64,000 nt of DNA from Zizania palustris (lineage: Eukaryota; Streptophyta; Magnoliopsida; Poales; Poaceae), in assembly GCA_019279435.1 (NCBI GenBank), contig JAAALK010000081.1, forward strand, positions 61,681,318-61,745,317. Direction: 5' to 3'. A program made the translations under genes and the position numbers. Below the pieces are notes generated by a model. That model was given only the letters and a program-made list of their open reading frames with translations. It was not told the origin of the DNA and searched no databases. Positions 1 to 10,600 of this stretch are shown here, one piece after another (the stretch's first letter is position 1; each line of letters starts with the position of its first letter).

Positions 1-917
1 TTATAGAAAAAACATATTCATGTTTTTGACTCTATAATTAGTTATTATCCAATAAATTTAAAACCATCATAAAAATGTAGGTTTCCACAACACTCGATCG
101 ACAACTTGTATTTTTATAGTTTTTTAATACTCAAAAAATAAAATAAAGTCTAAAAAAGATGAGACTTGTCATGTTGTTATGATATGATCGATCCATAGAT
201 GTTGTCATAAAAAATAAAATTGTTTCGAGAAAATAATCATGTAGGGCGTTAAGAAACCTGAGATTCTCCAGGATGCATTAGGGTTTAGAGATGAAATGAC
301 TGAGGTTTGAAAACAAAATCTATAGTTGATTCTTCCTTTGAAATTGAAACTTTTTGTACAATAAAAATACAACACCAATATTCTAATTGCAAAAATTGGT
401 ATTTTTGTTCCTCAGTTTACTGTTTTTATTTTATTAAGTGTGTTTTTATGATCAAAGTCAAAGTAAGTTCAATTTGAACTACAAGACATGAAATAATTCA
501 CCAAAATTTATAGAAAAACCATATTCATGTTTTTGACTCTATAATTAGTTATTATCCAATAAATTTAAAACCATCATAAAAATGTAGGTTTCCACAACAC
601 TCGATCGACAACTTGTATTTTTATAGTTTTTTAATACTCAAAAAATAAAATAAAGTCTAAAAAGATGAGACTTGTCATGTTGTTATGATATGATCGATCC
701 ATAGATGTTATCATAAAAAATAAAATTTTTTCGAGAAAATAATCATATAGGGCGTTAAGAAACCTAAGATTCTCTAGGGATGAATTAGGGTTTAGAGAAG
801 AAATGATGACTAATGTTTGAAAGCAAAACCTATAGTTGATTCTTCCATTCAACTTGAAACTTTTTGTACAATAAAAATACAACACCAATATTCTAATTGC
901 AAACATTGGTATTTTTC
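1..917. repeat. Two direct copies of a ~410-bp AT-rich unit (period 507)
   Basis: The sequence beginning ttatagaaaaa at 1 recurs at 508 and runs in parallel for about 410 bases with few differences (for example tgttgtcat versus tgttatcat). The 98 bases between the copies recur, with part of the unit, at about 1662-1835, so there are two full copies and one scrambled partial copy. No coding potential is seen. It lies inside the CACTA element and is probably part of its internal repeat structure. Confidence 0.8.
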
Positions 918-944
918 ATTAACAGAAATTGGTATTTAAATGCA

Positions 945-1260
945 AAAAAGTCCACGTAGAGGTAGGGATTATCTAGCATACACTGCACACATTGTCGAGA
1001 AAGACTTTGTAGCGTAGTGGTGCGGGGTGTGCTTTGGTGCCATGTGGTTTGAGGTTCGAACCTTGCTGCCGGCAGGCGGTTTGAGGTTTGAACCTTGCTG
1101 CTGGCGCCAAAACAATATTTTTTTTTTCTGTTTTGTACTTTTTTAAATTTTCAACACTTTTTATTGATGTTTAAATCCTCATTTGAACTTGATTTTTTTA
1201 AATAATAAAAATACATCATAACTTATCAAATTTAAAAAGTTGGTATTTTTCTGCCTCAGT
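945..1260 (+). repeat. tRNA-like repeat module, copy 1
   Basis: The module contains an A-box-like stretch tagcgtagtgg (1010-1020) and a B-box-like ggttcgaacct (1053-1063), spaced as in tRNA genes, followed by a degenerate second B-box copy and an AT-rich tail. The rest does not fold as a tRNA, so this is not a tRNA gene. It may derive from a tRNA-type SINE head. Copies occur at 1340-1720 and 26452-26720, with a truncated one at 1841-1870. Confidence 0.55.
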
Positions 1261-1264
1261 GTAC

Positions 1265-1345
1265 GTCACTCGACTTAGTGGTGGCGGGCCGCTGACGTCA
1301 CCGACCCCGCCACTGATGACACGTGCCCGCCACTAGTAATATGGG
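1265..1345. repeat. CACTA subterminal-type motif block (internal)
   Basis: The block holds several copies of the GTGGCGGGC / GCCCGCCAC motif with TGACGTCA-like and TGATGAC spacers. The same motif set makes up the true subterminal region at 30648-30912. In CACTA elements such repeats bind the element's TnpA-type protein; here that role is inferred from position and similarity only. Confidence 0.5.
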
Positions 1346-1720
1346 TGATTATCTAGTATATAATACACTTCCTATAATATCGAGAAACACTTGGTAGCGC
1401 GGTGGTGCGGGGGGTTGCTTTGGTGCCATGCGGTTTGAGGTTCGAATCTTGCTACCGGCAGGCGGTTTGAGGTTTGAACCTTGGTGTGTTGGCCCCAAAT
1501 ATTTTTTTCATTTCTGTTCTAATTCTCAGCATGTTTTTATTGATGTTTAAATCTTCATTTGAAATTGAATTTTTAACAATAAAAATACATCATAACTTAT
1601 AAATTTTTTAAAAAATGGCATTTTCTTCCTTGGTTTATGTTAGACATGTATTAAAAAAATTGGTATTTTTCTTTCTCACTTTACTGTTTTTTATTTCACT
1701 AAGTGTGTTTTTATGATCAA
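1340..1720 (+). repeat. tRNA-like repeat module, copy 2
   Basis: The same order is seen as in copy 1: a gattatctagtatataatacac lead, an A-box-like tagcgcggtgg (1395-1405), a B-box-like ggttcgaatct (1439-1449), a second degenerate box and an AT-rich tail ending ttggtatttttc. It directly follows the GTGGCGGGC block at 1265-1345, as copy 26452-26720 follows a similar block. Confidence 0.55.
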
Positions 1721-2069
1721 AGTCAAAATAAGTTAAATTTGAACTACAAGACATGTATCTTTATAGTTTTTTAATCCTCAAAAATCAAATAAAGTCTAAA
1801 AAGACAAGGCTTGTCATGTTGTTAAGATATAATCGAGACCTTGTAGCACGGTGGTGCGGGGGCTCGCTTGACACATCACGTTTATTTGAAAGCAAGTAAA
1901 CAAACACAAGTCCAGGCTGGGGAAACCAGCTTACACATTGAAACGCAGAAGAAAGATATGGTTTGGAGCTTTCTTCTTCTTCCTCGGCACAAACCCAACC
2001 TATTTTTGGTTAAACAGATTAAAAGCCTCAACTTGCCAATCCTCAACCAACTCGGCATCATCAGGCAGT

Positions 2070-2510
2070 CTAAACTGCTCTCCATGTTCCTGAACAAGAA
2101 AATACACGCGACGGCGATAGTGAGAAAAACTTATCAATGATTGAATTGGCTGATAAAAATATAAAATTTGCATAAAAAGAGGATCTTGCCTCCTTCCTCC
2201 TCTTGCTGCCGCATTGCTCTACATGCTTCCCTTTTCCACCGCTAGCCTCGGCATGTTTCCCTCTGCCACCGGTTGTCTCATCATTCTTCCGTTTGCCAAC
2301 ACTTACCCTATCTGGTTGTGGCGATCGCGAGTCGTCCTCCAAGTCGGAGTCCATTATGAGAATCACTTTCTTCGCCAAACATCTGCAAACTATGCCATGT
2401 ACCTTAAGTTTACCGCATTTGCAAACCTCACACATGCCACTCGATGTAGAGTCTGAGGATCCACTATTTGGTTCAATCTTAGGAGGAGCCATCTGCAATT
2501 TTTTTCTCAC
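2070..2510 (-). CDS. Cys- and Lys-rich hypothetical protein exon of the CACTA element
   Basis: I do not recognise this 146-codon frame. A likely internal start is Met-7, which directly follows a good splice-acceptor-like ttgcag. Residues about 7-60 contain a Cys cluster (CEVCKCG ... CRC), then an acidic stretch and a Lys/Gly-rich part with two GGxGKH repeats. The last 35 residues read like intron. A further coding-like stretch follows at about 2092-1995, again preceded by an acceptor-like ttgttcag. The frame lies just downstream, in the same strand sense, of a TATA-bearing block at 26344-26351, if the solo LTR at 2519-26025 is removed. It may therefore be an exon of the second (TnpA-like) CACTA gene. 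This is inference; no family motif is seen. Confidence 0.35.
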   Translation of the reverse strand: MRKKLQMAPPKIEPNSGSSDSTSSGMCEVCKCGKLKVHGIVCRCLAKKVILIMDSDLEDDSRSPQPDRVSVGKRKNDETTGGRGKHAEASGGKGKHVEQCGSKRRKEARSSFYANFIFLSANSIIDKFFSLSPSRVFSCSGTWRAV

Positions 2511-2518
2511 ATTGATAT

Positions 2519-2960
2519 TGTTGGGGGAAAATACTTCATCCTCAGAGCCATTGTTGTGACAAGACAGAGGTAGGAGATTTAATCAAAGGCTTTTGATGTC
2601 TAACTTCAGGAGCGCTTTGAATAGGATTCGAAGCATGAAGGCGAACGCTAGTTCGAAGTATATCTTCGAACGTGGACTCTTGAGAGAGTCTTTTTGCCAG
2701 CTAGGATGGAAGATTTATCTTCTTTCTCATTAGATTAGTCTTTTACCATTTTAGCCCTATTAGGGGTACCGAATAGTTTCCACTATGTCGGTTGTAATAG
2801 AGGGGTAAAAGGGTCTTTTCCTTAATGTTTGGGCCTATAAATACCCCTCGTTTTACCCTGTAATAGAGACCGAATACAAGTTATTCAATATACATCTTCG
2901 AACTGTTTTGAGCTATTATCCTTTCGGAGGCTTGAAATAGTTTACTTCGCAAACACTTCG
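2519..2960 (+). mobile_element. Solo LTR B, left part
   Basis: It starts TGTTGGGGGAAAA and its last 53 bases lie at 25973-26025 (ending GCCAACA), giving a 495-bp LTR once element A is removed. The 5-base repeats gatat at 2514-2518 and 26026-26030 flank it, and no internal region is present. It is therefore a solo LTR left by unequal LTR recombination. It has the same length and sequence type as the LTRs of element C. A TATA box, ctataaata, lies at 2835-2843. Confidence 0.9.
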
Positions 2961-3457
2961 TGTTGGGGGAAATTACTCCATTTCCAGGGCTTAAAGATTA
3001 ATCCTTCAAAGGCTGAGGAGAACTCCGAAGCTAGTGGGCAGCTGTTCGAAGGATGAGTCGCCACGCCGAAGGATGCAGCGATGCGGAGCCTTGGAGAACC
3101 CTCCGAATGGAAGATGGAGGCCCCGAAGCTGAAGGACAAGATGGATGGGATGTCCAGCTTATCCATCTACCTTGTAATATTTTACCTTTTATAACCCTGT
3201 TCCTGGTACCGAATAGGTTCCACTATGACGGTTGTAATCTAGGGGTAATTGGGTCTTTTCCTTATGCGTTTCTACCTATAAATACCCCCCTTTGTACCCT
3301 GTAAAGAGGACCCGCTCCAAGAAATTATTCAATACACACGTTCGGACTACTCGAGCTATTATCCTACCCGGAGGTTCGAGGCAGCCCTAAAGCACAAACT
3401 CCTTGTTTGTTCGTTCTTGATCTCAAAGAACCTGTTGGTGCAACTTTTGCGCCAACA
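2961..3457 (+). repeat. 5' LTR of element A
   Basis: It is bounded by TGTTGG and CCAACA and followed by the primer site. The U3 promoter has a TATA box ctataaata at 3276-3284. The copy at 25471-25967 has the same length. Confidence 0.93.
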
Positions 3458-3459
3458 GT

Positions 3460-3477
3460 TGGCGCCGTCCGTGGGGA
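3460..3477 (+). other. Primer-binding site of element A
   Basis: TGGCGCCGTCCGTGGGGA lies two bases after the LTR. Its first nine bases match the 3' end of plant tRNA-Asp, and the rest departs from it, as is usual in this group of Gypsy elements. Confidence 0.7.
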
Positions 3478-3664
3478 ACCAAGTTCTAAAAGCTTGTTCT
3501 CTGCTGCTGACTGCACTTCGAAGAGCACTTACGGAGGGAGCCTCGGAGTCTCATGATTCCGCGCACCCTTCAGTTAAGGGCTTCTTAGTGCAGCCCGAAG
3601 GCCTTCACTCGACCTCCCGAGTCGTTCGAAGTCCTCCGTCTCCAAGACCTCTTCGAGGCTAGCT

Positions 3665-4514
3665 ATGCCTCCGAAGTGAAGCCAGGATTCGGGTCCTCTC
3701 CGAAGGTCCCCTCGGACCACAGGAGCCGGACCCTCGGCTACTCCGGCGATTCCCGCCGAGACTGCTGGGCGTCGAGTACCCCGGGGCCCTCGAGCTCCTC
3801 CTACGGTGCTTCAGACCGATTACGTCAGCTCCCGAGACCCGGAGGTGCCCTCCGACGAAGACGAAGGCCTTCCTGAAACCGAGGCTACGCAACTAGCCAG
3901 GCTTCAGGAGGAAGTATCCAGGTGGAGGCAAGAGGCCGCTGATCGCCTCCACACTCAAGCTTCCACCGAAACTCCAGAAGGGCCTCAAGACGGTGGTATC
4001 CACAATCTCCCAGAAGCTATCAAAGTCCCGGAGGAGGCCGAGAATGCATCCTTTGATGACGAGTCTCCATTACATTCGGATTTACAAAGAATGCCTTTCG
4101 ACCCCAGATTCAAGGCCTCGAAATTGCACAAGTACTCCGGGGGGTCGGACCCCAGAGTGTTCACCCGCTCATATGCCCTAGCAATAGAAGCAAGCGGAGG
4201 GGTGCAAAGCACTATGGCAAAATGCTTCCCCCTCGCCCTCGAAGGCGTGGCGCTTCGCTGGTTCTGGTCCCTGAGGCCAGGATCGATCAGTTCCTGGGAG
4301 CAGCTGAAGAAGAAATTTGTGAGCAACTTCCAAGACACCTTCGTAGCCCCAATGTCCACAGGAAGTTTGTTCCAAGTGAAGCAGCGGGTGGGAGAAACAC
4401 TTCGGGAGTACTTCACGCGCTTCGCCTACACCAAATCGCAGATCAAGGGCCTGTCTACCTCTTCGGTAGTCGACGCCGCTCGTGAAGGGGTGCTAAACCC
4501 CGAACTCCTCAGTA
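3665..4514 (+). pseudogene. gag: gag of element A, N-terminal part (broken)
   Basis: Gag forms the particle that packages element RNA. The likely start is ATG 3665 (Met-Pro-Pro-Lys), but codon 5 is TGA (3677-3679), where CGA would give Arg. The frame then stays open to about 4510 and contains a retrotransposon gag core (Trp-rich LRWFWSLRPGSISSWEQL region, about 4245-4310) followed by the helical FVSNFQ ... REYFTRF part. Near 4505-4515 a one-base shift moves the reading to the next frame, which continues as the rest of gag and protease. It is non-functional as read. Shift position is approximate. Confidence 0.85.
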
Positions 4515-6751
4515 ATGGCATACTTCAAACAATATGCCAAAGCGGAGGAAGGCTGTCTTCGGCGAGCTGAAGCACCATCGCCCACCCTCTGGGAAGTAAA
4601 GATAGAGACCGAAGCCTCCACTTCCCTACAGCCTCCTCAAGACAACCGCTTCAACGAGCACAAGCGGGGAAAGAAGCATTTTCGTTCGGAGGTGCTAAAC
4701 ATTGCACCTTCTGCTCCGAAGGCACCTGCCAATTTCCAGCAGGCAAAGAGTTTCAAGGCTGGGCCGCCGAAGCCTCAAGAAAGGGTGCCTGGCAGGCACC
4801 AGAGTTTTTTCTGTTGCGTACATGGTGACAATAGGAGCCATGACACGAAGGATTGCAAGGCAGTGTTGGCCCTTCGAGGCGACTACCTTGAACGAAGTAC
4901 CAGGCGGGGTACTTCGGATCGAGCCCCACCATCGGCATGGTCAGAGCCTGTACAAGCTGTGGCCCGAGCCGGTGCCCTTGAAGCCCCCATGCAGCTGCCG
5001 GTGGTCAACATTATGCCACCACCAAAGCAGGAAGACCCGCAGGACCGCGGCAAGAGAGTAGTCTTGCCCATCTCCGGAGGGGGGACCCTCGGAAGCATGT
5101 CCAAGAGGCAGCGGCGTGAGTACGTCCGCGAGGTCGGGCACATTGGGACCTCGAGTTCCGCTGAAGGGATGCCAGAGTGGTCCCACGTACCCATCTCATT
5201 TACCGTCAGTGATGCTGTGGGGGTGAAGTTCCCCCATGCTGATCCATTGGTCATTTCTGCTGATATAGAAGGAGTGGAGGTACGAAGAATCCTGGTAGAT
5301 GGTGGGAGCTCCGCAGACATACTCTTTGTCCAGGCCTTCGATCAGATGTGCATACCTCGGAAGCATCTACTTCCAGCAGCCCGGCCGCTTCAAGGGTTCT
5401 CAGGACCGCCTCTCGATGCCCTTGGCCAAATAGGCCTCGAGGTTGCCTTCGGAGAGGGGCCTTTGGCCCGAGTAGAAGAGGTGATCTTCGACGTGGTCGA
5501 CGCCCCATATGCTTACAACGCTATCTTCGGCCGAGGGATGCTAAACCAGTTCGGCGCTATAGCGCATCATAACTATCTTTGTCTCAAAATGCCCACGCAA
5601 GGTGGAGTGCTTACCATTTTAGGAGACCAAGCTGTAGCCCGAAGGACAGAGTATGGCCACGGACAGCCATTGGACCCCCGGCAAGTACACAATGTGGCGA
5701 AAAGCATCGAAGAAGTGCCGGAGGCCTCGGACCCTTCGAAAGGGCTTTCTCTCAAGCCAAGCCCGGAGGGTGATGTTGAGACAAGAATAATTTCGAAAGA
5801 TGGCAAAGAGTACCCAGTACAGTTCGGCAAGGGGCTATCCCCGGAAATAGCTGCCTCATTAGAAGAAGTCGTCAGGAGAAATCTGGACGTATTTGCTTGG
5901 ACTGACGAAGACATCACCGGGGTCGATCGAAGCATCATCGAGCATAGTCTGCTCGTCAACCCGAACGCCAGGCCAGTATGCTAGGGGCTCCGCAAGCTGT
6001 CAGCAGAAAGAACAAGCCTCGCCAAAACCGAAGTAGAAAAATTGTTAAGAGCTGGCATCATCAGGGAGGTAGCCCATACCGAGTGGTTGGCTAACCCTGT
6101 TTTTGTAAGAAAGAAGGACTCGAACAAATGGCGCATGTGTATTGACTTCACTTCATTAAATAAAGCATGCCCGCGAGACCCCTACCCAATGCCCCGAATA
6201 GATCAGCTGGTAGATTCCACAGCCGGCTCCGAATTGCTAAGTTTCCTTGACGCCTATTCCGGATATCATCAAGTATGGCTGAAACGCGAAGACGAAGCCA
6301 AGATAAGCTTTATAACTCCTTCCGGAGTATTTTGTTATGTAAGAATGCCTTTTGGTTTGCGGAATGCCGGAGCCACCTTTTCTCGTTTAATAGCTAAGGC
6401 TCTAGGTCATCAGATAGGCCGGAATGTCGAGGCCTATATGGATGATATTGTAATAAAAAGTGCTCAAAAGCACCAGCATAGCCTAGATCTAGCTGAAACA
6501 TTTGAGAGCCTCCGAGCATGTGGAGTACGCCTCAATCCGAAAAAATGTATATTCGGGGCGCAAGTAGGGAAACTGCTAGGGTACTTAGTTTCGAGCAGAG
6601 GAATCGAAGCTAGCCCAACACAGATAAGCGCACTACAAAGGATGGCTCCACCAGAGAATTTGAAGCAAGTTCAGAAGCTAGCAGGAAGGCTCGTAGCTCT
6701 TAGCAGGTTCTTGGCCAGGTCAGCAGAGCGGAGCCTCCCAATTTTCAAAGC
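4515..6751 (+). pseudogene. pol: gag C-terminus, protease and reverse transcriptase of element A
   Basis: One frame runs from 4515 with a single stop TAG at 5982-5984 (fits CAG). In order: the gag tail with a zinc-binding-like HGDNRSHDTKDC stretch (about 4830-4860); an aspartic protease with the LVDGGSSADILF motif (about 5293-5330); a linker; then reverse transcriptase from about 6040, with VRKKDSNKWRMCIDF, the palm motif AYMDDIVI (about 6432-6455) and the LGYLVSSRGI connection (about 6577). The catalytic YMDD is intact. The frame is cut at 6751/6757 by element E and resumes at 14323. It was once the gag-pol of an autonomous Tat element. Confidence 0.9.
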
Positions 6752-6756
6752 ACTAA

Positions 6757-7656
6757 TGATGGGGACTCGGGTGGCCCGATCTTTCGATGAGAGGATAGGT
6801 CGATTGGTAGAAGGAGAAGACGTTCACGATCCGACTACAACCATCCAAGGATGTTGCGCCTTAGCAATCGCTACACCAACTCCAAGGCTGTTCGTGATCT
6901 TTACGGAGCACGATCAACCAAACCACGAGGGTTCTTGTTCCTGCAAGCAATCGAGAACTAGCAAGAACAAGATGAACAAGTGTGCACTCACACTAATTTC
7001 GCAGGGATACAAGGGGTGAGTTCTGGAACAGCAAAACGGCGATCTAACCGACCACGGCTTCAACTGGCAAAGTAGCGTAGCTAAACTTTGTATTCAACCA
7101 AAACTGCTTCACAACTGAAGTCTCTAGGGTATTTATAGCCCTAGGAACGTTCCCAATGTTTGGAAACTTATTACATATGGAAACTACTAAATTATTACCT
7201 AAACAGATTATCTAGAAAAAGGAAACAGATTGACTAGAAGAAGGAAAGTAGTGATTCTCCTTCCTTCGCTGGGATATCTCGGTTGAGTAAATATATTATC
7301 TGCCAAGGAGACTTTCTCAGCTTTCCAAAGAGTACTCAAACATTCCATTTGATGAAGGGATTCCAAAGTTATGATGCTTTTAATGCAGTCTATCTACATG
7401 TTGACGTGGCAGATTTTCCCAACACGAAGTAGCTCAGCTTTCTTCTTCTTTTCCTTCATTCCTAAGCAAAATAATAGCATCACACGAATTTAGTAGTTCT
7501 CCATTCAATTGTGTATGTGTATACAATACAAGAAACGATTTCACCTGATAGTTTAATTGTCGCGCACGGGCTCGAGTGATTGGACCTTGTATTTCTGTTG
7601 GAGCTGGTTCTAATATATGAGTCTTGGGTTTAACCATGTCGGAGATGCCCTCATCA
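6757..7656 (-). repeat. 3' LTR of element E
   Basis: The bounds are TGATGGGG and CCTCATCA as read on the plus strand. Its last 223 bases (7434-7656) encode the C-terminus of the element's polyprotein. A TATA box (minus strand ctataaata) lies at 7130-7138. Confidence 0.95.
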
Positions 7657-10600
7657 TCCTCCCCTTCTTGCATTTGAGTTGTCCTCAACTCATGCTCGTT
7701 CTCTTCTCCCAAGTAGGGTCGCAAATCTGCAATGTTAAAAGTGGGACTAACCCCAAAATCTGCAGGTAACTCAAGTTTATATGCATTGTCATTAATACGT
7801 TCTAATATCTTAAAGGGACCATCAGCTCTTGGCATCAATTTAGACTTACGTAATGCAGGAAATCGTTCTTTACGTAAATGCAACCAAACAAGATCACCAG
7901 GTTCAAAAGTTACATGCTTGCGCCCTTTGCTACCAGCAAGTTGATATTTCGCATTCATAGATTCAATGTTTGCTTTTGTTGTCTCATGGAGTTTCAGAAT
8001 CATTTCAGCACGCTTTGTCGCATCAAAATTCAATTTCTCCGTAGGTGGAATGGGTAATAAATCAATTGGGGCACGAGGAGTAAAACCATACACAATCTCA
8101 AAGGGGCAGAACTTAGTAGTAGAATGCATCGAACGATTATATGCAAACTCAATATGAGGCAAGCACTCTTCCCACATCTTAATATTTTGTTTCAAGATGG
8201 ACCTAAGCATGGTAGACAATGTTCTATTCACAACTTCTGTTTGCCCATCAGTTTGAGGATGACAAGTAGTAGAAAATAACAATTTAGTTCCCAATTTAGC
8301 CCACAAAGTTTTCCAAAAGTGACTTAGGAATTTAACATCACGATCTGAAACAATAGTGTTTGGTACACCATGCAATCGAACAACCTCCCGGAAAAACAAA
8401 TCAGCAACATGGGTAGCATCATCACTTTTATGACATGGAATGAAATGTGCCATCTTAGAAAATCTATCCACAACAACAAAAATGCTATCCCTCCCCTTCT
8501 TTGTTCTAGGCAATCCTAAAACAAAATCCATGGATATATCTTCCCAAGGTACGCTAGGAACAGGAAGAGGCATGTAAAGACCATGTGGATGCAATCGTGA
8601 CTTAGCTTTTTGACATGTCGTGCAGCGAGAGACGAAGCGTTCAACATCCCGCCTCATCTTGGGCCAAAAGAAGTGATCAGCAAGTATGTCCTCTGTCTTC
8701 TTCACACCAAAGTGTCCCATCAATCCACCACCATGTGCCTCTTGTAACAGCAATAGACGAACAGAACAAGATGGAATACATAATTTGTTAGCCCTAAATA
8801 TAAACCCATCAGTAAGGACGAATTTGTTCCAAGTTCTTCCCTCTTTGCAATTCAGCAACACATCTTTGAAATCGTTGTCATTAGCATATTGTTCCTTAAT
8901 TGTTTCTAAACCAAAAATTTTGAAGTCAAGTTGTGAAAGCAAGGTGTAACGTCTAGAAAGAGCATCAGCAATAATATTTTCCTTTCCTCTCTTATGTTTG
9001 ATGACATAGGGAAAAGACTCAATGAATTCAACCCACTTGGCATGTCTACGGTTCAATTTTGCTTGGCTTCGTATGTGTTTCAATGACTCATGATCAGAGT
9101 GTATGACAAATTCTTTGGGCCATAAATAATGTTGCCATGTTTCTAACGACCTTACTAGAGCATAGAGTTCTTTATCATATGTTGAGTAGCTTAAACAAGG
9201 TCCAGAGAGTTTCTCACTAAAATAGGCAACAGGCTTACCTTCTTGAATAAGTACCCCTCCAATCCCAATACCACTAGCATCGCACTCAAGTTCAAACGTC
9301 TTACCAAAATCTGGGAGCTGAAGTAGTGGGGCATTAGTCAGTCTATGTTTCAAGATGTTGAATGCATCTTCTTGTGGTTGTCCCCATTGGAACTGGACAC
9401 CCTTCTTCGTCAATTCATTCAAGGGTGCGGCAATGGTGCTGAAATCTTTCACAAAACGTCGATAAAATCCAGCAAGTCCCAAGAAACTCCGCACCTGCGT
9501 GACCGTTTTAGGAGTTGGCCAACTCTGAATTGCTTCAATCTTAGCTTGATCAACCTCAATGCCCTGTGGAGTAACAACATAGCCAAGGAAAGCAACTCGA
9601 TCGGTGCAAAATGTGCACTTCTCAAGGTTACCAAACAATCGTGCAGTGCGTAAGGCATCAAAAACAGCACGTAAATGGGCAAGGTGTTCTGCTATTGATT
9701 TGCTATAAATGAGAATATCATCAAAATAGACTACAACAAATCGTCCAATAAATGTTCTTAAAATTTCATTCATCAATCTCATAAATGTACTAGGTGCATT
9801 AGTCAAACCAAAAGGCATCACTAACCACTCATATAAACCAAACTTGGTTTTGAAAGCTGTTTTCCATTCATCTCCCAATTTCATGCGAATTTGATGATAT
9901 CCACTACGCAAATCAACTTTAGAGAACACAGTAGAGCCACTCAGTTCATCAAGCATATCATCTAACCTAGGAATAGGGTGACGATATCGAATTGTGATAT
10001 TATTAATTGCTCTACAGTCAACACACATGCGCCAAGATCCATCTTTCTTGGGTACCAAAATTACTGGAACAGCACATGGACTCAAGGATTCGCGTACATA
10101 CCCTTTGTCAAGCAACTCCTGAACTTGACGATGGATTTCTTTGGTCTCCTCTGGATTAGTTCTATATGGCGCACGATTAGGCAATGCAGCTCCAGGGATC
10201 AGGTCGATCTGATGCTCGATTCCTCGGATGGGTGGTAGTCCTGGTGGGGTCTCCTTTGGAAAAACATCACAATACTCCTGCAAAAGATCAATGACAACAG
10301 GTGGCAAAGAAGGAGGAATATCCTCAAATGAGAACAAAGTTTGTTTGCACACATAAGCATAACAAGTTGTAGTAGCAACATCCAAATTTTCAGTATCAGA
10401 TTTGGTAGCCAATAAACAAACACCTTTCATCTTAATCATATTTTTATTTTTGTGGTCAACTTTTGATTCTTTCTTCTTATGTTCCTCAAGTTCCTTGACT
10501 ACAATCTGGTTCTCACTTTTAGGGTGTCCCTGGTTTCTCACTTTATTAGCTCTGGCAATCTCATCTTTCAAAATATCATCAGGAGACATGGGATGCAGTA

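Larger units (their letters stand above)
1..2518 (-). mobile_element. CACTA transposon, left segment
   Basis: This segment is joined, across the solo LTR at 2519-26025, to the CACTA part at 26031-30912: the 5-base duplication gatat at 2514-2518 and 26026-26030 marks the break, and the same repeat modules (tRNA-like unit, GTGGCGGGC-type subterminal motif, AT-rich tail) occur on both sides. The segment is AT-rich and mostly non-coding, with direct repeats at 1-917 and one Cys/Lys-rich reading frame at 2070-2510. The left terminus of the transposon is not in the window. The strand is that of the transposase. Confidence 0.75.

Noticed and set aside
1010..1063. tRNA gene
   Set aside because: A- and B-box-like motifs are present, but no acceptor stem or anticodon arm can be drawn, and the unit recurs as part of a repeat module.
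3985..4416. Antisense frames over gag, pol and integrase (also 4883-5320, 15688-16128, 39821-40447, 40901-41257)
   Set aside because: They are shadows of the coding strand in GC- or codon-biased regions and have no motif of their own.
6757..7019. Continuation of element A reverse transcriptase past 6756 into the E LTR
   Set aside because: The frame stays open by chance up to 7019, but the sequence is the LTR of E (same as 13423-13685); the true continuation is at 14323.
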